A program made the translations under genes and the position numbers. This document shows, one piece after another, positions 18,194 through 26,944 of a stretch of DNA of 64,000 nucleotides. Under the pieces are notes generated by a model. It made no database searches. It worked only from the letters and a program-made list of their open reading frames with translations, and had not been told where the DNA came from. How positions within the stretch are numbered: the first letter of the stretch is position 1; the number at the start of each line of letters is the position of its first letter. Source of the stretch: Pseudomonas sp. BCA17 (GTDB lineage Bacteria > Pseudomonadota > Gammaproteobacteria > Pseudomonadales > Pseudomonadaceae); contig NZ_SGWI01000007.1 in NCBI RefSeq assembly GCF_004519405.1, positions 186,001 to 250,000 of the forward strand, given 5' to 3'.

Positions 18194-21103
18194 ATGTTGC
18201 TTGCCACATTGATCCATCGTGCCAGTTTACCTTGCCCACAAGTGAGCCCTGACCAGGCGGCGCAATTACTCAAGCAGCATTATGGCCTTGATGGCTCATT
18301 GCAGTCATTGGGTAGCCAACAAGACCTCAATTACAAGATCGACAGCGAGCGTGGCCGGTTTGTTCTGAAAATAAGCCGGGGCGACTATGCCTCCATTGAA
18401 TTACAGGCCCAGCATGCAGCCCTCAAAGACTTGCAGGGGCGAGAGCACATACGTGTGCCGAAGGTCATTCAGACCCTCGAGGGTGGTGAACTGCTGACTG
18501 TAAGCCTCGACGGCCAAACCCTGCATGTGCGGCTGTTGGAGTATATCGATGGTCGGCCCTTGACCGATTTGCCGCACTTGAGCCGCGAAGTGGTCGCAGG
18601 TTTCGGTGCGTTGTGCGGCCGGATGAGCCAGGCCCTGGCCGGTTTCGAGCACCCTGGCCTGGAGCGTACCCTGCAGTGGGACCCGCGCCATGCACAGGAA
18701 CTGATCACCCATCTGTTGAATACACTCGACGACCTGCCTCACCGTGCCGCCCTGACACAGGTGGCTCGACAGGTCGACGAGTGCATCAGGCCTTTGGCAC
18801 ACCGGTTGCCATGGCAGGCGGTGCATATGGACATCACCGACGACAATGTCGTGTGGCAGCGCGACGCCCAACGGCACTGGCAATGCCAGGGCGTGATTGA
18901 TTTCGGCGACCTGGTGCGCACCTGGCGCATTGCCGACCTGTCAGTCACCTGTGCGGCGCTGTTGCACCATGCCGAAGGGGACCCGGTCGTCATCTTGCCG
19001 GCGATCCAGGCTTGCCACGCGGTCACGCCGTTGCAACGTGAAGAGCTGCAAGTGCTATGGCCGTTGATCGTCGCCCGTGCGGCAGTGCTGGTGCTGAGCA
19101 GCGAGCAACAACAACGCCTTGACCCGGACAATGCTTACCTGTTGAAAAACGCTGAGCACGAGTGGGAAATCTTCCGTGTGGCGACATCGGTGCCGTTCGA
19201 GTTGATGGAGGCCGCGATCCTCAAGTGCGCCGGTGAAGCGTCGCCGACGAGTGCCGAACACGATTTCGCCCCATTGCTGCCGGGCCTGGTGGGGCGTGAA
19301 TTCGCGCTGATCGACCTGGGGGTACTCAGCCCGCATTTCGAGGCCGGCAACTGGGAAGTGCCGGGTATCGACCGACGGCTGCTGGATGAGGCGGCGGCGG
19401 TGCATGGGCTGGCCGCCAGTCGATATGGGCAGTATCGGTTGTCGCGCACGCGTCCCGACAGCGCCGTCGAACCGGATACTTTTCCCCTTCATGTGGAGCT
19501 GCACCTTCCCCACGGCACCGTCGTACAAGCCCCTTTTGCCGGGACCCTGCGCGAGGGTGACGACGGTTTGCTGTGCTTGCAGGACACGCCGTTGAGCCTG
19601 CGCTTATGGGGGGTGAAAACGCAGTTGGCGCCTGGCTCGGTAGTGGTCAAAGGGCAAATCCTGGGTGAAGTTCATGCGCCGCTCACGGTCCAGTTGTGCC
19701 ATGCAGACCTTGAGCCGCCGTTATTCTGCACGCCGTCCAGGGCTCCGGCATGGCAAGCGCTCTGTCCCTCACCCGCGGCACTGTTGGGCCTGGCCTGTGA
19801 CGCCGAACCGGAATTGGACCCCGAAGCCCTGCTGGCGCGGCGTGACGCCAGTTTTGCGCGTTCGCAGAAACACTATTACGTCGACCCGCCGCGTATCGAG
19901 CGGGGTTGGCGCAACCACCTGATCGACATGCAGGGCCGTTCCTACCTGGACATGCTTAACAACGTGGCCGTGCTGGGCCATGGTCATCCGCGCATGGCGG
20001 CGGTGGCGGCGCGGCAATGGGCGCTGCTCAATACCAACTCGCGCTTTCACTACGAGGCGATTGCCGAGTTTTCCGAGCGTTTGCTGGCGCTGGCGCCAGA
20101 CGGCATGGACCGGGTCTTTTTGGTCAATAGCGGCACCGAGGCCAACGACTTGGCGATCCGCCTGGCTTGGGCCTATAGCGGCGGGCGTGACATGCTCAGT
20201 GTGCTCGAGGCGTATCACGGTTGGTCGGTGGCGGCGGATGCGGTATCCACCTCGATTGCCGACAACCCTCAGGCATTGAGCAGCCGACCGGATTGGGTGC
20301 ACCCGGTGACCGCGCCGAACACCTATCGTGGTGAGTTCCGCGGGCCGGACAGTGCTGCGGATTACGTACGAAGTGTGGAACACAACCTGGCGAAAATCGC
20401 TGCGAGTAAACGTCAGCTGGCGGGCTTCATCTGCGAGCCGGTGTACGGCAATGCCGGTGGCATCTCCCTGCCCCCGGGCTATTTGCAGCAGGTATATAGC
20501 CTGGTGCGTGCCCAGGGCGGTGTGTGCATCGCCGATGAGGTGCAGGTGGGCTACGGCCGCATGGGCAATTTTTTCTGGGGGTTTGAAGAGCAAGGCGTGG
20601 TGCCGGACATCATCACCATGGCCAAAGGCATGGGGAACGGCCAGCCACTGGGTGCGGTGATCACCCGAAGAGAAATTGCCGAGGCGTTGGAAGCCGAAGG
20701 GTATTTCTTTTCGTCGGCAGGGGGCAGCCCGGTCAGTTGCCGCATCGGCATGGCGGTGCTGGATGTGATGGAGGAAGAAAAATTGTGGGAAAACGCCCAG
20801 ATAGTCGGTGGGCATTTTAAAGCGCGCCTGGAGGAACTGATCGACCGTCACCCGTTGGTGGGGGCCGTTCATGGCTCTGGCTTCTATTTGGGATTGGAGT
20901 TGGTTCGTGATCGGCAAACCCTGGAGCCCGCCACCTTCGAAACCGCACTGTTGTGTGATCGGCTGCGGGAGTTGGGGATTTTCATGCAACCGACCGGTGA
21001 CTATCTCAACATCTTGAAGATCAAGCCTCCCATGGTCACGTCCAGACGCAGCGTGGATTTCTTTGTCGACATGCTGTCGAAGGTGTTGGATGAGCAATTA
21101 TGA
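18194..21103 (+). CDS. Kinase / M23-like / class III PLP enzyme fusion (hydroxylysine kinase plus phospho-lyase type)
   Basis: The 969-residue protein joins three parts. Residues about 20-330 are an aminoglycoside-phosphotransferase-like kinase with the catalytic loop H211-M-D213...N218 and the metal motif IDFGD (235-239). Residues about 430-530 resemble a degenerate M23/biotinyl-type beta domain (VVQAPFAGTL, VVKGQILGEVHAP). Residues about 550-969 form a class III aminotransferase fold with the PLP lysine K811 in TMAKGMGNGQPLGAV. In vertebrates hydroxylysine kinase and the phospho-lyases PHYKPL/ETNPPL are separate proteins, so this fusion probably phosphorylates an amino alcohol and eliminates the phosphate. 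AGAGG is eight bases before the ATG. It is followed by aguA. Confidence 0.85.
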   Translation: MLLATLIHRASLPCPQVSPDQAAQLLKQHYGLDGSLQSLGSQQDLNYKIDSERGRFVLKISRGDYASIELQAQHAALKDLQGREHIRVPKVIQTLEGGELLTVSLDGQTLHVRLLEYIDGRPLTDLPHLSREVVAGFGALCGRMSQALAGFEHPGLERTLQWDPRHAQELITHLLNTLDDLPHRAALTQVARQVDECIRPLAHRLPWQAVHMDITDDNVVWQRDAQRHWQCQGVIDFGDLVRTWRIADLSVTCAALLHHAEGDPVVILPAIQACHAVTPLQREELQVLWPLIVARAAVLVLSSEQQQRLDPDNAYLLKNAEHEWEIFRVATSVPFELMEAAILKCAGEASPTSAEHDFAPLLPGLVGREFALIDLGVLSPHFEAGNWEVPGIDRRLLDEAAAVHGLAASRYGQYRLSRTRPDSAVEPDTFPLHVELHLPHGTVVQAPFAGTLREGDDGLLCLQDTPLSLRLWGVKTQLAPGSVVVKGQILGEVHAPLTVQLCHADLEPPLFCTPSRAPAWQALCPSPAALLGLACDAEPELDPEALLARRDASFARSQKHYYVDPPRIERGWRNHLIDMQGRSYLDMLNNVAVLGHGHPRMAAVAARQWALLNTNSRFHYEAIAEFSERLLALAPDGMDRVFLVNSGTEANDLAIRLAWAYSGGRDMLSVLEAYHGWSVAADAVSTSIADNPQALSSRPDWVHPVTAPNTYRGEFRGPDSAADYVRSVEHNLAKIAASKRQLAGFICEPVYGNAGGISLPPGYLQQVYSLVRAQGGVCIADEVQVGYGRMGNFFWGFEEQGVVPDIITMAKGMGNGQPLGAVITRREIAEALEAEGYFFSSAGGSPVSCRIGMAVLDVMEEEKLWENAQIVGGHFKARLEELIDRHPLVGAVHGSGFYLGLELVRDRQTLEPATFETALLCDRLRELGIFMQPTGDYLNILKIKPPMVTSRRSVDFFVDMLSKVLDEQL

Positions 21104-21105
21104 TC

Positions 21106-21130
21106 AGCCGATTTTTATCGGCTATTTTTT
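21106..21130 (+). terminator. Rho-independent terminator after the fusion gene
   Basis: AGCCGAT-TTTT-ATCGGCT (21,106-21,123) is a perfect 7-bp stem followed by ATTTTTT. It begins two bases after the stop codon, so the fusion gene and aguA are probably separate transcripts. Confidence 0.75.
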
Positions 21131-21167
21131 GTAATGTTTGCTTATCATGATCTCTTCTCTCTTTTAA

Positions 21168-21187
21168 AGCCGATTTTTATCCGCTAT
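21168..21187. repeat. Second copy of the terminator sequence, upstream of aguA
   Basis: The 20 bases here repeat 21,106-21,125 with a single mismatch (ATCCGCT against ATCGGCT), 62 bases downstream in the same orientation. The mismatch weakens the hairpin, so this copy is not a good terminator. Its place 38 bases before the aguA start would suit an operator or attenuator. Confidence 0.6.
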
Positions 21188-21224
21188 AAAGTCGGCCATC
21201 CACTCATTCGGAGCCCTGAACGCC

Positions 21225-22331
21225 ATGACTACCCTGCACAGCACACCTCGCGCCGATGGCTTCCATATGCCCGCCGAATGGGCGCCACAGACCCAAACCT
21301 GGATGATCTGGCCCGAGCGTCCGGACAACTGGCGCCTGGGCGGCAAGCCGGCGCAGGCGGCTCACGTAGCGGTGGCCAAGGCTATTGCACGTTTTGAGCC
21401 GGTGACGGTGGCTGTTTCAGCCGGTCAGTACGAAAACGCCCGTACGCGTTTGGACGTGCCCAATATCCGTGTAGTGGAAATGTCCAGCGATGACGCCTGG
21501 GTGCGGGACACCGGCCCGACCTTTGTCATCAACAACAGTGGCGAAGTGCGTGGGGTGAACTGGGATTTCAACGCCTGGGGCGGTTTTGACGGCGGTTTGT
21601 ATGCACCGTGGAACCGTGACTCGCAGGTGGGCGGCAAGATCCTGGAGATCGAGCGCGCGCCGCGTTACCGCACCGAAGGGTTTGTGCTGGAAGGCGGTTC
21701 TATCCATGTCGACGGCGAAGGCACGCTGATCACCACCGAAGAATGCCTGTTGAACCGTAATCGCAACCCGCACCTGGATCGCGCGGCCATTGAGGCCGTG
21801 CTCAGCGACAATCTGGCTGTGGATAAAATCATCTGGCTGCCGGACGGTCTGTTCAACGACGAAACCGACGGCCATGTGGATAACTTCTGCTGCTACGTGC
21901 GCCCGGGTGAAGTGCTGCTGGCCTGGACCGACGACCCGCAAGATCCGAACTACGCGCGCTGTCACGCTGCCATGGATGTGCTGAAAAGCAGCACCGACGC
22001 TCAGGGCCGCTCGTTCATCGTGCACAAAATGCCGATCCCGGGGCCGCTGTTCGCCACCGAGGAAGAGTGCGCGGGCGTGGACCCGGTGGATGGCAGCCAG
22101 GAGCGCAACCCGACCGTGCGGTTGGCCGGTTCCTATGTCAACTTCCTGATCGTTAACGGCGGCATCATTGCACCGAGCTTTGACGACCCAATGGACGCCC
22201 AGGCCAGGGAAATCCTGCAGAACCTGTTCCCGCAGCACGAAGTGGTGATGGTGCCAGGTCGTGAACTGTTACTGGGCGGCGGTAACATCCATTGCCTGAC
22301 CCAACAACAGCCGGCGCCGCACAAAAACTGA
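21225..22331 (+). CDS. aguA: Agmatine deiminase
   Basis: This 368-residue member of the peptidyl-arginine-deiminase-like family has the family motifs MPAEWAPQTQTWMIWPERPDNWR, DDAWVRDTGPTF, LEGGSIHVDGEGT and DGHVDNFCCYVRPG, and the catalytic cysteine C357 in GGGNIHCLTQQQP. It hydrolyses agmatine to N-carbamoylputrescine, the first step of the agmatine route to putrescine. The partner aguB is not nearby. The following OprE-like porin matches the aguA-oprE neighbourhood I remember from P. aeruginosa. Confidence 0.95.
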   Translation: MTTLHSTPRADGFHMPAEWAPQTQTWMIWPERPDNWRLGGKPAQAAHVAVAKAIARFEPVTVAVSAGQYENARTRLDVPNIRVVEMSSDDAWVRDTGPTFVINNSGEVRGVNWDFNAWGGFDGGLYAPWNRDSQVGGKILEIERAPRYRTEGFVLEGGSIHVDGEGTLITTEECLLNRNRNPHLDRAAIEAVLSDNLAVDKIIWLPDGLFNDETDGHVDNFCCYVRPGEVLLAWTDDPQDPNYARCHAAMDVLKSSTDAQGRSFIVHKMPIPGPLFATEEECAGVDPVDGSQERNPTVRLAGSYVNFLIVNGGIIAPSFDDPMDAQAREILQNLFPQHEVVMVPGRELLLGGGNIHCLTQQQPAPHKN

Positions 22332-22392
22332 GTGCAGTTGTAACAGTGTTTGAACCCTACCTGCGCGCTACCCTTTTTTAGCGTGCACAGCA

Positions 22393-22425
22393 AGCCCGCG
22401 GCCCACCACGGTCGCGGGCTTTTTT
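22393..22425 (+). terminator. Rho-independent terminator after aguA
   Basis: AGCCCGCG and CGCGGGCT form an 8-bp GC-rich stem around a 12-base loop, followed by six T residues. It lies 60 bases after the aguA stop. Confidence 0.85.
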
Positions 22426-22566
22426 GTGTCCGGAAGCCTATAAACACGGGACATTGGCATAGCTTTTGTATCGGTATTGCCTCCGTAATTCAGGTTTGAT
22501 GACTGCGCAGTTCTGTCATAAACCTTGAGTAAGTTAGCCGCTCACGCAGTAGGAGAGAGCGCTTAA

Positions 22567-22779
22567 ATGAATGCCGATATCAACCGGATCTACACGCGCC
22601 CGTTCCACCCGACGCGGGTCAACGGTGATGCGATCCATGCATTGGGGCTGTGGTTGAAGGCAAACGGCTCGCGACATGCCAGGCGGGAAGACCTGCGCAG
22701 CGTGATGATTGAGCGCTACCCGGCGGGGTTCTTCAGTGAAGATGAAGTGCAAGCGTTGTGTGAGTTGTTGAAAAACTGA
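22567..22779 (+). CDS. Small conserved-looking hypothetical protein (70 residues)
   Basis: The frame starts MNADINRIYTRPFHPTRVNG and ends ALCELLKN. It has an excellent ribosome site (AGGAGAG) and a compact, mixed alpha-helical composition with balanced charge, which argues for a real gene. The segment SRHARREDLRSVMIERYP could be a DNA- or protein-binding helix pair, but I recognise no family. It lies alone between the aguA terminator and the hairpin at 22,911. Confidence 0.65.
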   Translation: MNADINRIYTRPFHPTRVNGDAIHALGLWLKANGSRHARREDLRSVMIERYPAGFFSEDEVQALCELLKN

Positions 22780-22910
22780 AGGGCGGGCAGATGGGGGCTT
22801 AGAATTATTTCGCCTAAATACAGACGATTCACGAAATTGACACATAGTTCAGCGCGCGCATAGGATTGCGCCCAACGCCTGTGGCTAACCGCCATGACTT
22901 AATCCAATAA

Positions 22911-22953
22911 AAAAGGCCTGCGGCAGTTCAGTCGTCCGCGGGCCTTCTTTTTT
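22911..22953 (+). terminator. Rho-independent terminator
   Basis: AAGGCCTGCGG and CCGCGGGCCTT pair with one mismatch around a 12-base loop and are followed by CTTTTTT. It would end the small gene at 22,567 and insulate the porin, whose start is 82 bases further on. Confidence 0.75.
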
Positions 22954-23034
22954 CCGGAGAAAGTCGACACCAGAAAGCGACACGGAGCCTGGTGTCACAG
23001 TGCGTACTCAACCAGTAATAAGGAATATAAGAAC

Positions 23035-24330
23035 ATGTTGAAGCAACGGATGAGTTTGATCGCTCTGGGGATTTTGAGCGCATCGACAGCCATGGCAAAC
23101 GACCAGGAGCAGTCCAAGGGTTTTGTCGATGATAGCCACCTGAACATCGCTGCCCGTAACGCCTACATCAGCCGCGACTACAAAAACGGCAAGAAAGACA
23201 AAGCCGAATGGGGCCAAGGCTTCATCGGCAAGTTCGAGTCCGGCTTCACCCAAGGCACCGTCGGTGTGGGTGTGGACGTGATCGGCCAATACGCTATCCG
23301 TCTGGACGGTGGTAAAGGCCGTAGCGGCGCTGGCGGTATCGACTTCTTCAAACAAGGCGACAGCGGCGAAGCTGCCAACGACCTGGCCAAAGGTGGCGCA
23401 GCCGTCAAGGCACGCATTTCCAACACCGTAATCAAATACGGTCAGCAGATGCCAGCCGTACCGGTCCTGCAGTACGACAACTCCCGCCTGTTGTCGGAAA
23501 CCTATGAAGGTACCTCGATCGTTTCCAAAGAGATCGCCGGCCTGCAACTGGACGCTGGTCACTTCACCAAAGAAGCGCGCAAGAGCGCCGAAGGCAGCGA
23601 CAGCGGCCACCTGAAAAGCATCGACTACATCGGTGGTAGCTACAAATTCACCGAAAGCCTGTCGGCTGCACTGTATGCCTCCAACATGCAGGACGTGCTG
23701 AAGAAGCAATATGTCAATGTCAACTACGTGCTGGCCCTGCCAGAGAAACAGTCCCTGACGTTTGACTTTAACGGTTACAAAACCAAGCTGGACAAGAGCT
23801 TCGCCCAGCAGACCCAAGGTGACGCAGACGCCCGCGACAACAAGATCTGGAGCCTGGGCGCTACCTGGGCGGTCGGCCCGCACAGCTTCACAGTGGCCCA
23901 CCAGCGCAGCACCGGTGACACCGGGTACCTGTACGGCGGCTACCGCGACAACACCAAGGACAGCGGCATCGGCGACGGTGGCAACACCATCCTGCTGGCC
24001 AACTCCTACTGGTCTGACTTCAACGGCAAGGACGAGCGTTCCTGGCAGGTTGGCTACGGCATCGACTTCGCCACCTTCGGCGTACCGGGCCTGACCTACA
24101 ACGTTGCCTACGTACGCGGTACCAACATCGACGACGGTAGCAACCGTGGCGACGGCACCGAGCGTGAAATCTGGAACCAGTTCAAGTACGTCGTACAGAG
24201 CGGCCCAGCCAAAGACCTGAGCCTGCGCGCTCGTGCGTCCTGGTTGCGCGTCTCCAACAACGCCAGCAACTACAACGTAGGCGGTAACGAAATCCGTCTG
24301 TTCGCCGACTACCCGATCAACGTTTTCTGA
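23035..24330 (+). CDS. oprE: OprD-family outer-membrane porin, OprE-like
   Basis: The 431-residue product has a signal peptide (MLKQRMSLIALGILSASTAMA) and the OprD-family pattern: GFVDDSHLNIAARNAYISRDYKNG at the N-terminus, alternating beta strands, HQRSTGDTGY and the family ending NEIRLFADYPINVF with a terminal aromatic residue. Such porins are 18-stranded barrels for small carboxylates or basic amino acids. The symbol rests on similarity to OprE and on proximity to aguA, remembered from P. aeruginosa; the exact member is uncertain. It has its own terminator downstream. Confidence 0.85.
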   Translation: MLKQRMSLIALGILSASTAMANDQEQSKGFVDDSHLNIAARNAYISRDYKNGKKDKAEWGQGFIGKFESGFTQGTVGVGVDVIGQYAIRLDGGKGRSGAGGIDFFKQGDSGEAANDLAKGGAAVKARISNTVIKYGQQMPAVPVLQYDNSRLLSETYEGTSIVSKEIAGLQLDAGHFTKEARKSAEGSDSGHLKSIDYIGGSYKFTESLSAALYASNMQDVLKKQYVNVNYVLALPEKQSLTFDFNGYKTKLDKSFAQQTQGDADARDNKIWSLGATWAVGPHSFTVAHQRSTGDTGYLYGGYRDNTKDSGIGDGGNTILLANSYWSDFNGKDERSWQVGYGIDFATFGVPGLTYNVAYVRGTNIDDGSNRGDGTEREIWNQFKYVVQSGPAKDLSLRARASWLRVSNNASNYNVGGNEIRLFADYPINVF

Positions 24331-24362
24331 TTGATCGCAAGTCGCGCCTGACGACAGGCGAT

Positions 24363-24391
24363 AAAAACCCCGACTGGTTCGGGGTTTTTTT
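24363..24391. terminator. Rho-independent terminator after the porin
   Basis: AAAAACCCCGA and TTCGGGGTTTTT form an A/T-flanked GC stem with a seven-T tail on the plus strand. It lies between the convergent porin and AraC-type genes and could serve both. Confidence 0.85.
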
Positions 24392-24403
24392 ATGCCCAGG
24401 CAA

Positions 24404-25299
24404 TCATTTGTCTGAAGAGCGTCGGGCGTTGTCGTCCCGAGGCGAACGCCCGAAAAAGGTTTTATAGGCTCGACTGAATGCGGCCTCGGACTCATAGCCA
24501 ACCGCAAAACCAACCTCGCCGATGCGACCTCCCTGCCTGGAAAGCATGGTTTTCGCCAAGGTCAGCCGCCATTCATTCTGATAACGCAACGGCGAGCGCC
24601 CGACCAGCGCGCTGAACCGCTCGCAGAAATTGGAGCGCGACATGCCGGCAACTTCCGCCAGCGCGTCAATGCGCCATTGCCGGCCAGGCGTTTCGTGCAG
24701 AGCCCTCAGCGCCCGCGCGATACGCGCATCCGATAACCCACCAAGCCATCCCGAAGCGCCACCCTGCTGAACCCAGGTGCGCAGGATGCGAATCACCACC
24801 AGATCAATCAGGCGAGAAATCATCAACGCACCGCCCGGCTGCGTGTCATGCGCTTCGAGCAGCATGAAATGCAGAATGCCTTCGGCCCAGGCCGCCGCCT
24901 CGGTTTGTCGAATGTGGATCAACTGGGGCAGGGCAAACAGCATCGCCTGGAAACTGCTCGCATCGAACCAGAATCGGCAGACCACCACTGCGGCTGGCTC
25001 GTTGCGCGCCGTAATCGTGATGCCTGTGGGATCGTGAGGCAACAGGAGCACGTCGCCCTGTTCCAGCGTCACCGATGGTTGGCCGCCGCCCTCCAGATGC
25101 AACTGACCTTGCTGGACTACGCAGATATGCGCGCTCTTTTCATCGAGCATGAGCGGCTGCCCGATAACCAGCTCAGATGCATAGACGCGGTCGCCCGTCA
25201 GGCGAATCTGCGCAGTACCTGAGACAAAAGGTCGCCCTTGGCCAAGCCTTCCAGCTGCATTTCCGGATGAATGATCAAATTTTCGAGGGGATTGGTCAT
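24404..25299 (-). CDS. AraC-family regulator with a cupin sensor; frame shifted near the N-terminus
   Basis: The C-terminal ~100 residues form an AraC double helix-turn-helix (IDALAEVAGMSRSNFCERFSALVGRSPLRYQ, IGEVGFAVGYESEAAFSRAYKTFFGRSP), preceded by a cupin-6-type sensor (ICVVQQGQLHLEGGG, DVLLLPHDP). The natural start appears to be the ATG at 25,299 (MTNPLENLIIHPEM... DLLSQVLRR), but that frame stops at 25,198 after 33 codons, while the cupin continues in another frame (RLTGDRVYASEL). One extra base near 25,205 would restore a normal protein. An ATG at 25,402 opens the cupin frame, but its first ~65 residues do not look like this family. It is divergent from the membrane-protein gene at 25,421, its likely target. 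Confidence 0.7.
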
Positions 25300-25420
25300 G
25301 TCTGTCCGGCCATGCCTTCAATAAGCTGATTCCCGGATCATAACGCTCTGAGGCGATCTGGATGAACGTTTCCAGCGCCGGTCGTTTATGCCTATCTTCC
25401 AATCACACGGGAAAAGCAAA

Positions 25421-25906
25421 ATGTTCGGAATCTCCGCCCTTGGCTGGATCCACACCCTCGGCAGCCTGCCCGCCATTCCACTGGCGGCTTACATGTTCAT
25501 CCGCTCCGGCCGCATTGTTCCCCGTTCAGCACCGGGCAGGTTCTACCTGGTGTCGATGCTGATCGGCGCTTTCAGCGTGTTCCTGGTCGCCAAGCAGCCG
25601 GTCAGCAACCTCATTGGCGTCATCACGATTGCCTTGCTGGTGGCGGGTTACGGCGTAGGGCACGTGGCTTGGCTGGGACGCGCACGGGCGTACCTGGAAA
25701 CCATTTTCCTGAGCCTTACGGCATTTTTCCTGATGGTGCCCACCGTCTCCGAAACACTGCGCCGAGTACCCGACGGGCATCCCTTCGTCACCGACTTGAA
25801 ATCGCCTGTACTGATCGGCGCACAAGCCAGCATCGCAGTGGCGCTGATCATCGGCGTCACCGCGCAGATGATGTACCTGCGCAGAAAAGGTGGTCGGTTT
25901 GCTTGA
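25421..25906 (+). CDS. Small four-to-five-helix inner-membrane protein
   Basis: From the ATG at 25,421 the product has 161 residues, starting MFGISALGWIHTLGSLPAIPL, with hydrophobic segments around 15-30, 45-62, 68-90, 95-115 and 130-152 and an Arg/Lys-rich end (LRRKGGRFA). It resembles the DUF2306-like integral membrane proteins often placed next to AraC-type genes, but I cannot assign a function. An upstream in-frame ATG at 25,388 would add 11 polar residues. Divergent transcription from the regulator suggests it is regulated by it. Confidence 0.7.
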   Translation: MFGISALGWIHTLGSLPAIPLAAYMFIRSGRIVPRSAPGRFYLVSMLIGAFSVFLVAKQPVSNLIGVITIALLVAGYGVGHVAWLGRARAYLETIFLSLTAFFLMVPTVSETLRRVPDGHPFVTDLKSPVLIGAQASIAVALIIGVTAQMMYLRRKGGRFA

Positions 25907-26091
25907 TCCGGTGGGCCGGCGAGTTCGTACTGGGCGCTGAGGTAGAGTCGTCTACTGAATAGGAGTTATATGCAGGTGGTGTGGGCGTTTGGTGTTTGGG
26001 AGGGCTAGACAATACGAGCAAGGAAAGCGGATGGGGCTTAATACGAAGGGAAGGGCGTGGACGTTTTGTGGACACGGTGCATCCCAAACTC

Positions 26092-26128
26092 CAGAAACAA
26101 CAAAGCCCTCACATTGCTGTGAGGGCTT
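26092..26128 (-). terminator. Terminator next to the left att site
   Basis: AAGCCCTCACA and TGTGAGGGCTT pair around a short loop; read on the minus strand it is followed by TTGTTGTTT. It sits immediately beyond the att repeat, where the original transcript of tRNA-Thr would have ended before the island inserted. Confidence 0.65.
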
Positions 26129-26135
26129 CGTCTTA

Positions 26136-26160
26136 TATGGTGCCGGCACCAGGAGTCGAA
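26136..26160. other. Island attachment site, distal copy
   Basis: These 25 bases (TATGGTGCCGGCACCAGGAG...) are identical to 36,104-36,128, which contains the 3' end of tRNA-Thr. The tRNA part here is only its last 23 bases, so this is the duplicated end created by integration. Confidence 0.9.
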
Positions 26161-26944
26161 AAATAACACAAGTGTATAATTTTTAAGATGATTATTTTTA
26201 TTGGTGGGGAACTCTATCTCTAAATCTATCCCCAGATACTTGTCTGATCGCTTTCAGCTGTCAAAAATATCCAAAGCAGGATGCGTAGGGGACCATTTTG
26301 CGCCTGAACTGCTGTCGTGATTCACATGACCCCCTATTTGGGGCCGCGGCGGTCTACTAACGGTTAACTGCAGCAAACGACTCATCTGCCTTTTTCGCGG
26401 GGGCAGCTAACGGGCATATACAGTCATGGCGAACCTACAAACGCAGCTACGTCTCAGTGGTAGGCCGCGCCATCACACTCAATACCCATTAAATAGCGGC
26501 CAAGCTGGCAAGGATCGCGAACAGCCAGATCGATGAAGAAGCCTGCGGCACCGAGCTGAGGCTCGCACTGATAGCTTTGGCGCTCTAGCTCCTCAATAGC
26601 GGCGAATTCCCAGTCATAATCTGACGTCTGCCTGTTTCGCGGTTATACAGCATATGGCCGATTCGGCGAACTGTAGGAAGTGGCGCAGGGCAAGCACGCC
26701 GCGGCTGCATATACCTGTAGTAAGGAAATCACTCCGCTCATCCTAACCAAACCTCATCAGGCCCCCGGCAAATTAAGGGGGGCGATGAGACTACTGACTA
26801 CACTCTGAATCATTCGCACGACTTGTAAGCCCTAAATTCGGCGCTACTCTCTCCCTGCTGAAGTAGTTTTAATTTCTTTTGCGAACTCTATACTGAAAAC
26901 GTCGTCGCACACCAAGTGTAATATGTTACGGAAGAAACTAATAT
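26161..26944. other. Gene-poor left end of the island
   Basis: No reading frame over about 60 codons with coding character is present in these 784 bases. A minus-strand frame from a GTG at 26,960 to a TAG at 26,844 (39 codons, ...VCDDVFSIEFAKEIKTTSAG) overlaps the end of the ATPase gene and looks somewhat protein-like, but has no support beyond that. A plus-strand run near 26,505-26,590 (SQIDEEACGTELRLALIALAL then stop) may be a gene fragment. This is where a missing hsdR or other cargo could once have been. Confidence 0.4.

Noticed and set aside
23008..24513. A 501-codon frame opposite the porin gene
   Set aside because: Val/Ala-rich shadow of a GC-rich gene; the sense strand encodes a clear OprD-family porin.
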